Assembly: GCA_910579645.1 (NCBI GenBank)
Contig: CAJTVK010000068.1
Span: 1-23,419, forward strand
Reading direction: 5' to 3'
DNA from: an uncultured Lachnospiraceae bacterium
Lineage (GTDB): Bacteria > Bacillota > Clostridia > Lachnospirales > Lachnospiraceae
Length of the DNA: 23,419 bases
Each line of letters starts with the position of its first letter. Position 1 is the stretch's first letter. The notes under the pieces were generated by a model. It saw only the letters and a list, made by a program, of their open reading frames with translations. It searched no databases and had not been told where the DNA came from. The position numbers and the translations under genes are program-made. Shown here piece by piece: positions 23,071-23,419 of the stretch.

Positions 23071-23419
23071 ATGGAGCAGATGCACCAGAGGAATGAAAGG
23101 CTGATAGAGAATAAAATTTGGAAGTATCTTTTACCGGGAATTATGATGTCGCTGGCTTTGCAGCTGGGGAACATCGTTGATACAGTATTTGTGGGGAACT
23201 TTTTGGGGACAGAGGCAATGTCAGCCATAACCCTTGTTCTTCCCATGGAAACTTTAATACAGGTAACAGGCTATTGTCTTGGTATGGGAGGATCTATTGC
23301 AGCAGGTATTTTGCTTGGCAGGCGAAATAAAGAGGGAGCATCACAACTATTTTCAATTACACTGGTGATCACTGTTGTTGTGGGACTTATCATTGCTGCA
23401 GCGGCGCCTTTTTCGGCAA
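23071..23419 (+). CDS. MATE family efflux transporter (3' end outside window)
   Basis: The first 116 codons of a membrane transporter gene. NKIWKYLLPGIMMSLALQLGNIVDTVFVGNFLGTEAMSAI is the standard MATE opening, with the VDTVFVG motif and the following LxxPMETLIQ and GGSIAAG segments. MATE proteins export drugs or metabolites by Na+ or H+ antiport. AGGAGGA at 23057-23063, inside the end of the acyltransferase gene, is seven bases before the ATG. The gap to the upstream stop is one base, so translation is coupled. The substrate cannot be told from this part. Confidence 0.88.
   Translation, partial: MEQMHQRNERLIENKIWKYLLPGIMMSLALQLGNIVDTVFVGNFLGTEAMSAITLVLPMETLIQVTGYCLGMGGSIAAGILLGRRNKEGASQLFSITLVITVVVGLIIAAAAPFSA

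Overview
The window looks like a chromosomal stretch of a Gram-positive anaerobe of the class Clostridia, most likely family Lachnospiraceae (inference). The signs are a Rex-like site before a monomeric [FeFe] hydrogenase, strong purine-rich AGGAGG ribosome binding sites, DUF1292 and DUF5662 genes, and a Clostridia-style MiaB. Nearly all genes lie on the + strand; the DUF1292 gene is the exception. No rRNA, tRNA or CRISPR array was seen.

Layout. Bases 1-250 hold the end of a small inverted-repeat element and a promoter. Bases 274-2069 carry a zinc-ribbon/membrane/TPR protein and an intramembrane HELAH metalloprotease. Bases 2159-2905 carry a ferritin-like diiron protein. Bases 3127-7945 form a tightly packed unit of [FeFe] hydrogenase, glutamyl-tRNA synthetase and UvrD/Rep helicase. 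A complete 196-bp inverted-repeat element (7966-8161) separates this from the DUF1292 gene and a divergent unit of a GlgX-like GH13 protein plus DUF5662. Bases 11283-15293 hold a cysteine-rich repeat peptide and a two-gene ABC exporter. A short copy of the repeat element precedes trpS, a possible nuclease gene, a small ORF and miaB, which ends at 19032.

From about 19.1 to 21.63 kb the sequence is clearly more AT-rich and looks acquired. It holds an orphan gene fragment, then a three-gene cluster: a YwgA/SocA-like protein, a PD-(D/E)XK-type nuclease and a SIR2-family protein with a zinc ribbon. The cluster resembles an anti-phage defence module, but it is visibly decaying. The first gene has an in-frame stop three codons after its well-placed start, and the SIR2 gene lacks the 5' part encoding the NAD-binding GAGxS motif. 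After a strong terminator, base composition returns to that of the host. A promoter with two 19-bp direct repeats precedes a membrane acyltransferase gene and a MATE transporter gene cut by the window end.

The most notable points are: a GH13 debranching-enzyme homologue in which all three catalytic residues are replaced; the eroded SIR2/nuclease/SocA-like cluster; a family of structured mobile repeats present in three forms; and a Cys-rich repeat peptide with an RBS-covering hairpin just before a NisT-like exporter pair.
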